Shown: positions 1 to 7,424 of the stretch, piece after piece
Layout: the number at the start of each line of letters is the position of its first letter
Position numbering within the stretch: position 1 is the stretch's first letter
Source: Microbacterium thalassium
GTDB taxonomy: Bacteria; Actinomycetota; Actinomycetes; Actinomycetales; Microbacteriaceae
NCBI RefSeq assembly: GCF_014208045.1
Contig: NZ_JACHML010000001.1
Location: forward strand, 310,001 to 374,000
Direction of reading: 5' to 3'
DNA: 64,000 bases
Translations under genes and position numbers: made by a program
Notes under the pieces: model-generated
Seen by the model: only the letters and a program-made list of their open reading frames with translations
What the model was told of the DNA's origin: nothing
Databases searched by the model: none

Positions 1-2
1 GT

Positions 3-575
3 CCCGACGAGCTCGCCGGCGTCGACCCCGTGGCGATCGGGCCGATGTACCTCGAGGAGCCGAAGGGCCGCAACGGCATCGTCCTCACCGACTCCGGTGT
101 GCACACCACGATGTGGGTGCACGAGTGGCCCCGCTCGGACGCCCCCGTCGGGTTCCTCTCCCCGGTCGTGTTCGCACGGCATCCGCACACCGGCGAAGCC
201 ATCACCCACATCCTGTCCATCGTGCTGACCCCGGTGCCGGTGGCGAAGGCGCTGAAGCGGATCCGCGACGAGAAGAAGGTGTGGCGCGGCAACGAGCAGC
301 TGCGCGCCAAGCGCGGCGCCGACGGGTCGGCGGCGGATGCCGCGGACTGGCGTGCCCTCGAGCAGCAGGAGCAGGAGATCGCCAACGGGCACGGCGAGTT
401 CCGGTACGGCGCCTACCTCACCGTGTCCGCCCCCGATGAAGAGCACCTCGACCAGGCGGTCGCGGGGATGCGCAACGCCCTGTCGCGCGCCGGAATGGAG
501 GGGCAGACGCTCTACTGCCAGCAGGCGGAGGCGCTGATGGTGAGCGCGCTGCCGATCGGGCTGGGGATGAAGTGA
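3..575 (+). CDS. SCO6880-like conjugation/type IV secretion protein, C-terminal part
   Basis: The frame is open to the window edge, so only the last ~190 residues are present and the true start lies upstream. The protein is soluble-looking, with a charged helical stretch (about residues 80-125 of the visible part) and a GxxRYGAYLTVSAP-type strand. I place it in the SCO6880 family from memory of actinobacterial conjugative elements, where this protein precedes a VirB4-like ATPase; family members are usually around 450-500 residues. It ends in TGATG, overlapping the start of the downstream ATPase by one base, so it belongs to the same tra operon. Its biochemical role is not established. The family assignment rests largely on gene order. 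Confidence 0.7.
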   Translation, partial: PDELAGVDPVAIGPMYLEEPKGRNGIVLTDSGVHTTMWVHEWPRSDAPVGFLSPVVFARHPHTGEAITHILSIVLTPVPVAKALKRIRDEKKVWRGNEQLRAKRGADGSAADAADWRALEQQEQEIANGHGEFRYGAYLTVSAPDEEHLDQAVAGMRNALSRAGMEGQTLYCQQAEALMVSALPIGLGMK

Positions 576-2176
576 TGGCCCGCCGCTCCTACACATTCAC
601 CCCGGGCAACCTGTCGCGCGCCGAGAAGGCGGAGGTGCGGCGCGAAGCGGCACGGTTCGTCCACGACGACACGCCCGCCCGCACCAGCCGCCGCGACCGG
701 TCACTGCCCGAGCCGGCCGTCGCCGGCCCGTTCGGTCCCGGGATCATCCAGGGCGGGTACTGGAACCTTGCGAAGCCGTCGCTCCCGCCACATCAGGCGA
801 CGTCGCAGCACATCGCAGGGATCTACCCGTTCGTCGCCGACTCCGGCCTCGGGCACCGGGGCCCGGTGATCGGGGTCGACCTGAACGCCGACGCGCTGTG
901 GCACTTCTCCCCCTGGGAGTCGTACATCGACGCCTCCGAGCGCGGCACGTTCTCGACGAACATCCTGGTGCTCGGCGCGTATCGGTCCGGCAAGTCCGGC
1001 ACCATCAAGACGCTCACCACCCGGTCGATCGCATTCGGCCACCAGGTCGTCGTCCCGTCGGACCCGAAGGGCGAGTGGGTGTCGGTTGCCGAAGCGATCC
1101 CCGGCGGCAAGGTCATCCGTCTCGGTGGCGGCACCGGCGCCCGTCTGAACCCCCTGGACCGGGGGCCGCGCCGAACTGACTCGACCGATGAGCAGCACGA
1201 GCAGATGGTCAAGCAGCGGCGCATCGGCACGCTGATCGCGATCATCGAGATGACCCTCGGCGGCCGTCTCACCGCGGTGGAGCACGCCGCGATCCTCGAC
1301 GCCCTCGACCGGTGCATCGCCCGTACGCACGACCGGCCCACCCTCCGCGGTGTCTACGAAGAACTCGGGCGCATCGCCGGAGAGACGGATGCCGCCTTCC
1401 GCGCCGCCGAAGGTGCCGTGCAGCCCCGGTTCGTTCTGCGCCGGTTCGTCGAAGGCGACCTGTCGGGTCTGTTCGAGGACGAGTCCACCGTCACCTTCGA
1501 CCAGGATGCTCCGATCGTGGTCACCGACACGTCGGAGCTGTTCGCGCGGGGGGATCTCGCTGCGCAGCTCACGCAGGTGTGCTCGACCGCGTGGATTCAG
1601 GCGGTCATCGCCGACCGCGCTGCCAAGCGCACCCGCTACGTGGTCCGCGAAGAGGGCTGGCGGGACATGACGTCGCTCGCCAGCCTGCAGATGTTCCAGC
1701 AGTGGCTGAAGCTGTCGCGCCACTACGGGATCAGCAACATCGTGATCCTCCACAAGATGGGGGACCTGGATGCCGTCGGCGACGCCGACTCTCTGGAGCG
1801 CTCGCTGGCGTACTCGATCGTCGGGGACATCGAGAACAAGTTCGTATTCCGGGTCAACCAGCAGGAGCAGACCGCGCTGCGGCAGCGACTCAACCTGCCC
1901 GCACCGCACGTGGAGATGGCGAGGCAGCTTCGCAAGGGCGAGTTCATCGCATACGTCGGCCAGTACTCGTACCTCGTCGACTGCTTCGCGACCTCGACGC
2001 CATGGGAGTTCGAGCTGTTCAAGACCGACGACGCCGTCGCCCCCGCCGACCAGGACGACGCACAGCTGCGAGTCATCGACACGGGCGAGCTCGACAGCTA
2101 CTGGCCCGACACGCTCGCCCCCGACACCAGTCTCGAAGGCTGGCTCACTCCGAACACCGGTCCGAAGGAGCAGTGA
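575..2176 (+). CDS. VirB4-like conjugation ATPase
   Basis: This is an ATPase of about 533 residues, likely energising the conjugative type IV secretion channel at the inner face of the membrane. A P-loop GAYRSGKS lies at about residues 134-141 and a Walker B-like VVTDTSE near 314. A second acidic motif, VVREEGWRDM, corresponds to the DEAW region of VirB4/TraC ATPases. No membrane segment is seen. I chose ATG at 575, which overlaps the previous stop in TGATG; a GTG three bases upstream is the alternative. It ends in TGATG with the next gene, so translation is coupled through the operon. Confidence 0.85.
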   Translation: MARRSYTFTPGNLSRAEKAEVRREAARFVHDDTPARTSRRDRSLPEPAVAGPFGPGIIQGGYWNLAKPSLPPHQATSQHIAGIYPFVADSGLGHRGPVIGVDLNADALWHFSPWESYIDASERGTFSTNILVLGAYRSGKSGTIKTLTTRSIAFGHQVVVPSDPKGEWVSVAEAIPGGKVIRLGGGTGARLNPLDRGPRRTDSTDEQHEQMVKQRRIGTLIAIIEMTLGGRLTAVEHAAILDALDRCIARTHDRPTLRGVYEELGRIAGETDAAFRAAEGAVQPRFVLRRFVEGDLSGLFEDESTVTFDQDAPIVVTDTSELFARGDLAAQLTQVCSTAWIQAVIADRAAKRTRYVVREEGWRDMTSLASLQMFQQWLKLSRHYGISNIVILHKMGDLDAVGDADSLERSLAYSIVGDIENKFVFRVNQQEQTALRQRLNLPAPHVEMARQLRKGEFIAYVGQYSYLVDCFATSTPWEFELFKTDDAVAPADQDDAQLRVIDTGELDSYWPDTLAPDTSLEGWLTPNTGPKEQ

Positions 2177-3486
2177 TGACCCCCACCGCCACGACACTCC
2201 GCGCGTACGCCACCGTCACCGGCAACGCCGCGACCTTCGTCGCCGTCGATGGCCGCAGGGAGCCGGTGCTTCCCGATACCGGTGAGGACATCCGGCAGGC
2301 GATCGTCCGCCGCGCCCACCAGGAAGCACGCCGCACCGGCGCCCGGGTCGTGCTCTACACGTCGGGCGACCGGGGCGAGCACCGGCTCGTCGTCGGCGCC
2401 GACGGCACCCTCGACGCCGTTGGCGATCCCGCCGAGCCGCAGATCCACACGGTCACGGTGGAGCCCCCCGCGGATGACCGACCGGCACGGGAGCTTCGTG
2501 GAGAGGAGGTGAGAGAGCAGGCTCCGCAGACCGGCGCGGCCCGCGCTCCGGCCGCGCCGGCTGCGGAGTCTGGACGGGCGCGTCCCACCTTCCTCACCCC
2601 CGCGCGCGGTGATCAGCCCACGGCACGGGGCGTGTTTGGCCGCTTGCGGAAGCCGTCGGCGCGCGAGCGAGCGCACGCCGAACACGTCGCGATCGTGTCG
2701 CGGCACTGGGCGGGCTGGCGGACAGTCGCGGTCGCGAACGGCAAAGGCGGGGTCGGGAAGACCATGACCACCGCGATGCTCGCCGCCGTGTACGCGCGAG
2801 AAGGAGGCGGGAATGTGCTCGCGTGGGACAACAACGACACCCGCGGCACCCTCGGATGGCGCACCGAACAGGGACTGTACGACACCACCGTCCGCGACCT
2901 GCTCCCCGCCGCCGGAAGGCTCCTCGCCCCGACCGCGGGCATCGCCGACATCAGCCAGTTCGTGCACCACCAGTCCGCCGACCGGTACGACGTGCTCCGC
3001 TCCAACCCCGAACTGCTCGCCACCGACCAGCGCATCGCGACCGCCGAGTTCGACCGGCTGATGCAGGTCGCTGCCCGCTACTACCGGCTGGTGATCTTCG
3101 ACTCCGGCAACGACGAATCCGCTGAACGGTGGCTGCGGATGATCGACATGTCGTACCAGCTCGTCATTCCCACCATCGCCACACCCGAGTCCGCAGAATC
3201 CGCCGCGCTGCTGCTGGATGCGCTCCGCGCCCGTGACCCCCGGTCGAGGCTGCTCGCCGACAACGCGGTCGTGATCGTCACCGAATCCGAACCCTCCGCC
3301 GCGATGACGGCACAGCAGATCGCGGCCGGGTTCAGCGGGCACGTGCGGGCGGTGCGGATCGTCCCCTACGACCCCGCACTCAAGTCCGGGCCGTTGAGGT
3401 TCGATGCGCTCCGCCCCGCCACCAGGGACGCATGGGTGGCCGCGGCGGCGTCCGCAGCGAAGCAGCTCGGAGGAGACGCGACGTGA
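2176..3486 (+). CDS. MinD/ParA-like ATPase of the conjugation operon
   Basis: This 436-residue protein has two parts. The first ~180 residues are proline- and alanine-rich in their second half and look like a linker or adaptor. The second part is a P-loop ATPase with a deviant Walker A, KGGVGKT, at residues 190-196. LVIFDSGND matches the switch/Walker B region, and the fold continues to the end. The start ATG overlaps the upstream stop. ParA/MinD ATPases of this kind occur in actinobacterial conjugative elements, probably positioning the secretion apparatus or DNA. It is distinct from the ParA at 33792-34466, so the element carries two such ATPases. It overlaps the coupling protein gene by 4 bases. 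Confidence 0.85.
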   Translation: MTPTATTLRAYATVTGNAATFVAVDGRREPVLPDTGEDIRQAIVRRAHQEARRTGARVVLYTSGDRGEHRLVVGADGTLDAVGDPAEPQIHTVTVEPPADDRPARELRGEEVREQAPQTGAARAPAAPAAESGRARPTFLTPARGDQPTARGVFGRLRKPSARERAHAEHVAIVSRHWAGWRTVAVANGKGGVGKTMTTAMLAAVYAREGGGNVLAWDNNDTRGTLGWRTEQGLYDTTVRDLLPAAGRLLAPTAGIADISQFVHHQSADRYDVLRSNPELLATDQRIATAEFDRLMQVAARYYRLVIFDSGNDESAERWLRMIDMSYQLVIPTIATPESAESAALLLDALRARDPRSRLLADNAVVIVTESEPSAAMTAQQIAAGFSGHVRAVRIVPYDPALKSGPLRFDALRPATRDAWVAAAASAAKQLGGDAT

Positions 3487-5294
3487 ACGAGGGGCTGCTC
3501 GGCAAGGGCGTTGCGATCCTCATCGCGTGCGCCGTCGTGCTGTCATTGCTGTTCGGGTTCATCGCCGAGACCATCACCAGCCTCGTCTGCGGGGCGCGGC
3601 CTACGGCGGTGAACCTGTTCTCGGGGCTGTGGCTCGCCGTCACCGGCGACCCCGCCGCGTACACCGCCCCCGCCGGATGCTCCCTCCCGGTGCTGCCGAT
3701 CCGGATCGTCGATGCCGCCGTCGTGGCGCTGGTCGCCGCCGGGGTGGTGTGGTTGGTGTGGGCGGTGAACCGGTACCGGCAGTCGGACCAGGCGTTCCTG
3801 TCCGACCTGCGCACCCGACCCGGGTTCGCACCGGCATCCGAGATCCGCGACCACCTCTCCGCCAGGGCGGTGCTCGGCCGTGCGGCGCAGCTGCGCCCTA
3901 ACCTCGCCCGACCCACGCCGACGGATGTGGGGTGGAGGGTCGGGAAGGCGCGCGGCACCGACGTGTACGTGTCAATCGAGGACTCCGTCGCCCTCGAGGG
4001 CCCGCCCCGCTCCGGGAAGGGGTACCGGGTGCTGATCTCCGCGATCCTCGACTGGTCCGGGCCGCTGATCACCACGTCGACCACGAACGACAACCTGACC
4101 GCGACCATGCGGATGCGGCAGACCCGCGGCGACGTGCACGTGTTCGACCCGCAAGGGCTGTCCGGCATCCGGCACCCGCTGCGGATCAACCCGATCGCCG
4201 GCTGCGAGGACCCGCTGGTCGCGATGCAGCGCGGCAACGCGATCATCACCGGTACCGCCCTGGGCGCGTCCACCGCGAACGCGGAGTGGGCGCAGGCGTC
4301 CGGTGTCGTCCTCGGACGGCTGCTGCACGCCGCCGCGGTCGGCAACCGGTCGATCGACAGTGTGTACGCGTGGGGCACCAGCCCCGGGCAGGCCCGCGAC
4401 GCCGTCGACATCCTCAACGCCGCCGGCACGCCCGGTTGGGGCGACAACCTCGAAGCGACCATCACCGGCGACGAGAAGATCGTCTCCTCCATCTGGTTCG
4501 GCGTGCAGGGCGCCGTCGCACCGCTCGCGGTCCCGCAGATCCGCGACGCCCTCATGCCCCGGCCCGGCGACCCCGCCTTCGACCCCGAGCAGTTCCTCGA
4601 CGGTGCGAACACCCTGTATCTGATCGGGTCGTCGTCGGGGGCGGCGGCGATGGGCGGATGGCTGAGCGCCGTGCTCGACGACATCGTCGAAGTCGCCCGC
4701 AACCGCGCCCTCGCCTCCCCCGGCTCCCGACTCGCCCAGCCCCTCGGGCTCATCCTCGACGAGATCGCCAACATGTTCCGATGGGGCAACCTCCCCCGCA
4801 TCATGGCCGACGGCGGCGGCCGCGGCATCTGCACCTTCGTCGTCCTGCAGGCCCTCTCGCAGGCCGAGACGTCCTGGTCACGCGCAGAGGCCGACACCAT
4901 CTGGGCCGCCGCGACCGCGAAGGTCCTGCTCGGCGGCGCCAGCCACGTCGGCCATCTGCGCGACGTCGAGACGCTGCTCGGGTACCGCGACACCCGCCGC
5001 ACCCAACGGTCCTGGTCGAATCAGCACGTCGGGCACAGCACCAGCGAACAGCACGAACGTCGCCCGCTGATGTCGGTCGACGAGATCAGGCGGATGCCGC
5101 AGAGTCTGGGACTGCTCGCCTACCGCAACCGCCGCGGCGTGCTCCTCGACCTCGCCGGCTGGGACGAGCGCCGCGACGCCCGCCACATCGTCACAGGCAA
5201 ACGCGACGTGGAGCGCGAGCAGCGCGACGTATTCCGCGCAGGCTTCCAGCCGGCGCCGACACCGCGGCTGGTGGAGGAGGCGACCGAGGAATGA
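3483..5294 (+). CDS. VirD4/TraG-family type IV coupling protein
   Basis: This 603-residue membrane ATPase should deliver the relaxosome to the conjugation channel. Two hydrophobic segments near residues 8-28 and 75-98 anchor it, followed by a cytosolic ATPase domain. Walker A GPPRSGKG is at about 173-180 and Walker B LILDEIANM has its Asp near 426. Downstream motifs (GGRGICTFVVLQ and LLGGASH) match the TraG/TraD/TraM C-terminal ATPase lobe. The start is GTG within a GTGA overlap with the upstream stop, and its own stop overlaps the next ATG in ATGA. All usual family landmarks are present and it looks intact. Confidence 0.9.
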   Translation: MNEGLLGKGVAILIACAVVLSLLFGFIAETITSLVCGARPTAVNLFSGLWLAVTGDPAAYTAPAGCSLPVLPIRIVDAAVVALVAAGVVWLVWAVNRYRQSDQAFLSDLRTRPGFAPASEIRDHLSARAVLGRAAQLRPNLARPTPTDVGWRVGKARGTDVYVSIEDSVALEGPPRSGKGYRVLISAILDWSGPLITTSTTNDNLTATMRMRQTRGDVHVFDPQGLSGIRHPLRINPIAGCEDPLVAMQRGNAIITGTALGASTANAEWAQASGVVLGRLLHAAAVGNRSIDSVYAWGTSPGQARDAVDILNAAGTPGWGDNLEATITGDEKIVSSIWFGVQGAVAPLAVPQIRDALMPRPGDPAFDPEQFLDGANTLYLIGSSSGAAAMGGWLSAVLDDIVEVARNRALASPGSRLAQPLGLILDEIANMFRWGNLPRIMADGGGRGICTFVVLQALSQAETSWSRAEADTIWAAATAKVLLGGASHVGHLRDVETLLGYRDTRRTQRSWSNQHVGHSTSEQHERRPLMSVDEIRRMPQSLGLLAYRNRRGVLLDLAGWDERRDARHIVTGKRDVEREQRDVFRAGFQPAPTPRLVEEATEE

Positions 5295-5683
5295 GCAACG
5301 CACGCCGTTCGTGGATTCTGAACCTCTACCGGTCGGAGTACCTCCGCTCCCGGGTCTGGTTCGCGCGCCGCGACCGGTGGTTCCGCGAGCAGGCAGCGAC
5401 CGGCGCCGCGCTCGCATGCGCCGCGTGTGGGCAAGGCGCGGTGAAGTCCGACCTTGAGCTTCACCATCTCGACTACGACCGGGTGGTCCTCGAGGACGGC
5501 AGGTGGAAGGCGCGGGAACCTCATGCCGACCTGGTGCCGATGCATCCGTACTGCCACGACCTGCTGCACCGGCTGATCGAACGCGACGAGGTGCTCGCCC
5601 GTCACCGCACCAGGCGCGACGCATCCGCGATCGCCCTCGAGACGCTGCGGTACAAGCTGAACGCCGCGAAGGAGGCGCCATGA
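5291..5683 (+). CDS. Small HNH-like zinc-binding protein in tra operon
   Basis: This 130-residue protein has a CAACG zinc knuckle, then LELHHLDY and a C-terminal YCHDLLH. That CxxC / HH / Cys-His pattern resembles HNH-nuclease-fold proteins. The first ~40 residues are basic and helical. It overlaps its neighbours by 4 bases on both sides (ATGA), so it is translated with the coupling protein. I cannot tell whether it cuts DNA or only binds zinc or DNA. A role in processing transfer DNA is a guess from context. Confidence 0.7.
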   Translation: MSNARRSWILNLYRSEYLRSRVWFARRDRWFREQAATGAALACAACGQGAVKSDLELHHLDYDRVVLEDGRWKAREPHADLVPMHPYCHDLLHRLIERDEVLARHRTRRDASAIALETLRYKLNAAKEAP

Positions 5684-6168
5684 CCAATCCCGGCAAGCCC
5701 GATCCCGAAGCCATGCTCGGCGCCGAGATGGGTGCGTTCGGCCCACCGCCTCCCCCATCGCGGGACGGCAGCTCCGGGCCGATCGGCGGGAACGTCGTCA
5801 GCTGGCGTGACCTTCCCGACAGCGACGCCGCAGCCCGATGGGAGGCGCTGCGCCGGTGGGTGGAGTGGTTCGCGGTTCGCTACCGGGTATCGCAGACCAC
5901 CATCCCTCCCTGCTGGTACAAGCACGGGCAGCTCGTCGAAGAGCTCTCCGCCCTGCACTCCGCACACATCGCCGCGTTCGACGAGCGCGACGCCGGGTAC
6001 GGGCCGCTCGGCTGGCACGAACGCCTCGCGCAGGCCATGCCCCGCCTCACCCGCGCATACGCCGGCGGATGCACCGACGGGCACAGAGACCACGTCCCCC
6101 GCTCATGGGTCGGCACGACCGACGAGCAGGACTGGAACGCGTGGACCAGCAAGGCCCACGCCCGCTGA
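5680..6168 (+). CDS. DUF4913-like protein of conjugative elements
   Basis: This 162-residue soluble protein has a disordered proline-rich N-terminus (to about residue 45). The conserved domain shows WVEWFAVRYR, IPPCWYKHG, ELSALHSAH and GPLGWHERL. The spacing of tryptophans and the IPPCW...H...EEL pattern resembles DUF4913, common on actinobacterial plasmids and ICEs; the family call is from memory. ATG overlaps the previous stop by 4 bases, making it the last tightly coupled gene of the operon. No function is known to me. Confidence 0.7.
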   Translation: MTNPGKPDPEAMLGAEMGAFGPPPPPSRDGSSGPIGGNVVSWRDLPDSDAAARWEALRRWVEWFAVRYRVSQTTIPPCWYKHGQLVEELSALHSAHIAAFDERDAGYGPLGWHERLAQAMPRLTRAYAGGCTDGHRDHVPRSWVGTTDEQDWNAWTSKAHAR

Positions 6169-6209
6169 GACACCCACCCGGGGTGACTCCCCAATAGAGA
6201 GGAAGAAGG

Positions 6210-6650
6210 ATGACCACCAGAATCCCCGTCACCATCGAGGGCAACCTCACCGGTGACCCCGAGCACGGCGCCGGCGAGTCCGGCAACGAATACGCGAGGT
6301 TCACTGTCGCCGTCAACGACCGCAGGCTCAACGAGTCCACCGGCCGGTGGGAGGACGCCGGCACCGTGTTCCACCGGGTCGTCGTGTTCAACCAGCAGGC
6401 CCGCAACCTCGCCGAGTCGCTCCGCAAGGGCGACAACGTGATCGTGGCTGGCGATCTGCGGTTCGGGACCTACACCGACAAGGAGACCGGACAGACCCGC
6501 GAGACCCGCGACATCGTCGCCGACAACGTCGGCGCGTCCATGCGGTTCGCGCGCGTCCAGATCGAGCGCACCCCAAAAGCTGAAGGCCCCGCTGCAACGG
6601 GGCCTTCAGTAGCACCGGCCTCGTACGCCAGTGCCGGGATCAGCCGCTGA
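6210..6650 (+). CDS. ssb: Single-stranded DNA-binding protein
   Basis: This 146-residue protein has an OB-fold: the N-terminal IPVTIEGNLTGDP, the FTVAVNDRR strand, FHRVVVFNQQARNLAESLRKGD, and VIVAGDLR are typical of SSB. It would coat the transferred single strand during conjugation and replication. An AGAGAGGAAGAAGG purine-rich SD lies just before the ATG. The C-terminus lacks the acidic DDDxPF tip of housekeeping SSBs. A perfect 12-bp hairpin lies within its last codons, raising the possibility of a frameshifted C-terminus: one extra base before the hairpin would end the protein at a TGA at its foot. Confidence 0.9.
   Translation: MTTRIPVTIEGNLTGDPEHGAGESGNEYARFTVAVNDRRLNESTGRWEDAGTVFHRVVVFNQQARNLAESLRKGDNVIVAGDLRFGTYTDKETGQTRETRDIVADNVGASMRFARVQIERTPKAEGPAATGPSVAPASYASAGISR
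6580..6609. terminator. Terminator-like hairpin inside the 3' end of ssb
   Basis: A perfect 12-bp stem (6580-6591 with 6598-6609) has a 6-base loop, preceded by CCCCAAAA and lacking a T tract, as is common in high-GC actinobacteria. It is overlapped by the last codons of ssb, which is unusual for a terminator. Confidence 0.55.
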
Positions 6651-6664
6651 CCCATCTCGCAACA

Positions 6665-6698
6665 GGTGCGGCGGGAGACATCGTACTCCCGCCGCACC
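6665..6698. terminator. Hairpin terminator after ssb
   Basis: A perfect 13-bp stem (6665-6677 with 6686-6698) has an 8-base loop and lies 15 bases after the ssb stop. With the preceding hairpin it forms a double terminator closing the tra operon. There is no T tract. Confidence 0.7.
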
Positions 6699-6832
6699 GC
6701 CGTGTATGAGACCTATCCCCGTCGGCCTGGCGCTTCGGCTCAGCGCGGGGCGGGCAGGCGACCAGCCTCTACTCGGTCTGGCGTCACCCCGCCGCCAGGC
6801 AGGCTCGCTCGCCGAGTGTCGCTCGCGCCCCG

Positions 6833-7078
6833 GTGTCCGGGCATGCCGCTACGTTGATGGCCATGAAGTCTGCCCGCCTGCCCCGCGTCGTCGCCAAACT
6901 GCCCCGCCGCGGATACGTCCTGGCGACCCTGACTGTGGTCGACGAGAACGGTTTCACGCACCACTACGCACCGGTCGAGACCCCGCTCGGCGCGCTCCGC
7001 GATGCGGCTGCCCTCATGCACCTGCAGTCGACCGCGATGGACACCAGTCACGACGACGCTCGCTCCTCCGCCTCCTGA
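6833..7078 (+). CDS. Small hypothetical protein
   Basis: This open frame of up to 81 residues has a more likely ATG start at 6857 or 6863, giving ~70-73 residues (MAMKSARLPRVVAKLPRRG...). The product is basic at its N-terminus with one predicted beta-rich stretch (YVLATLTVVDENGFTHHY). I do not recognise a family and no strong SD is visible. It lies alone between the ssb terminator and the oppositely oriented gene at 7110. Confidence 0.4.
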   Translation: MSGHAATLMAMKSARLPRVVAKLPRRGYVLATLTVVDENGFTHHYAPVETPLGALRDAAALMHLQSTAMDTSHDDARSSAS

Positions 7079-7109
7079 CATAGCGGAGCCGCTTCATCTG
7101 CGCATGCTC

Positions 7110-7367
7110 CTACGGGTAGGCGCGGTGCACATGCCAGTCCTCTTCGGTCTTGTAGACGTCGAACACGAACGACTCACCCTCGGCATCCGTGGCCTGGAAT
7201 CGCCACCCATACAGACCGCCGGAACCGACGGATGCCTCCCAGATGGATCCCCGCAACCTCGTCGGCATGTCGGTGACCCGCCAGCGTCGACCGGCGTAGA
7301 ACATCCGGGCAGGCACCTCATCGACCATCCACATGGTCACATCATGTTCTACAGTAGCCTCGCTCAT
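7110..7367 (-). CDS. Small conserved protein, possibly DUF6504-like, with SOS-type operator
   Basis: This 85-residue protein contains VTMWMVDEVPARMFYAGRRW, then YGWRFQATDAEGESFVFDV. The WxVxDxPxRxxxxGRRWRVTD pattern followed by WRFQxTDxDGES resembles DUF6504, which I recall near SOS translesion-polymerase genes in actinobacteria; this is recognition from memory only. A GAAC-N4-GTTC palindrome sits 15 bases upstream of the ATG, so LexA control is plausible. A 10-bp inverted repeat (7346-7355 with 7376-7385) also brackets the start codon. No function is established. Confidence 0.7.
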   Translation of the reverse strand: MSEATVEHDVTMWMVDEVPARMFYAGRRWRVTDMPTRLRGSIWEASVGSGGLYGWRFQATDAEGESFVFDVYKTEEDWHVHRAYP

Positions 7368-7381
7368 GGCTTACCACTGTA

Positions 7382-7393
7382 GAACTAATGTTC
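7382..7393 (-). promoter_or_regulatory. Candidate LexA/SOS box
   Basis: GAACTAATGTTC is a perfect GAAC-N4-GTTC palindrome, the core of the LexA box of Gram-positive bacteria and actinobacteria. It lies 15-26 bases upstream of the start of the minus-strand gene ending at 7110, overlapping where its promoter should be. Confidence 0.55.
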
Positions 7394-7424
7394 CCATTCG
7401 TCTACGAGTGCTGAGCACTCACCG

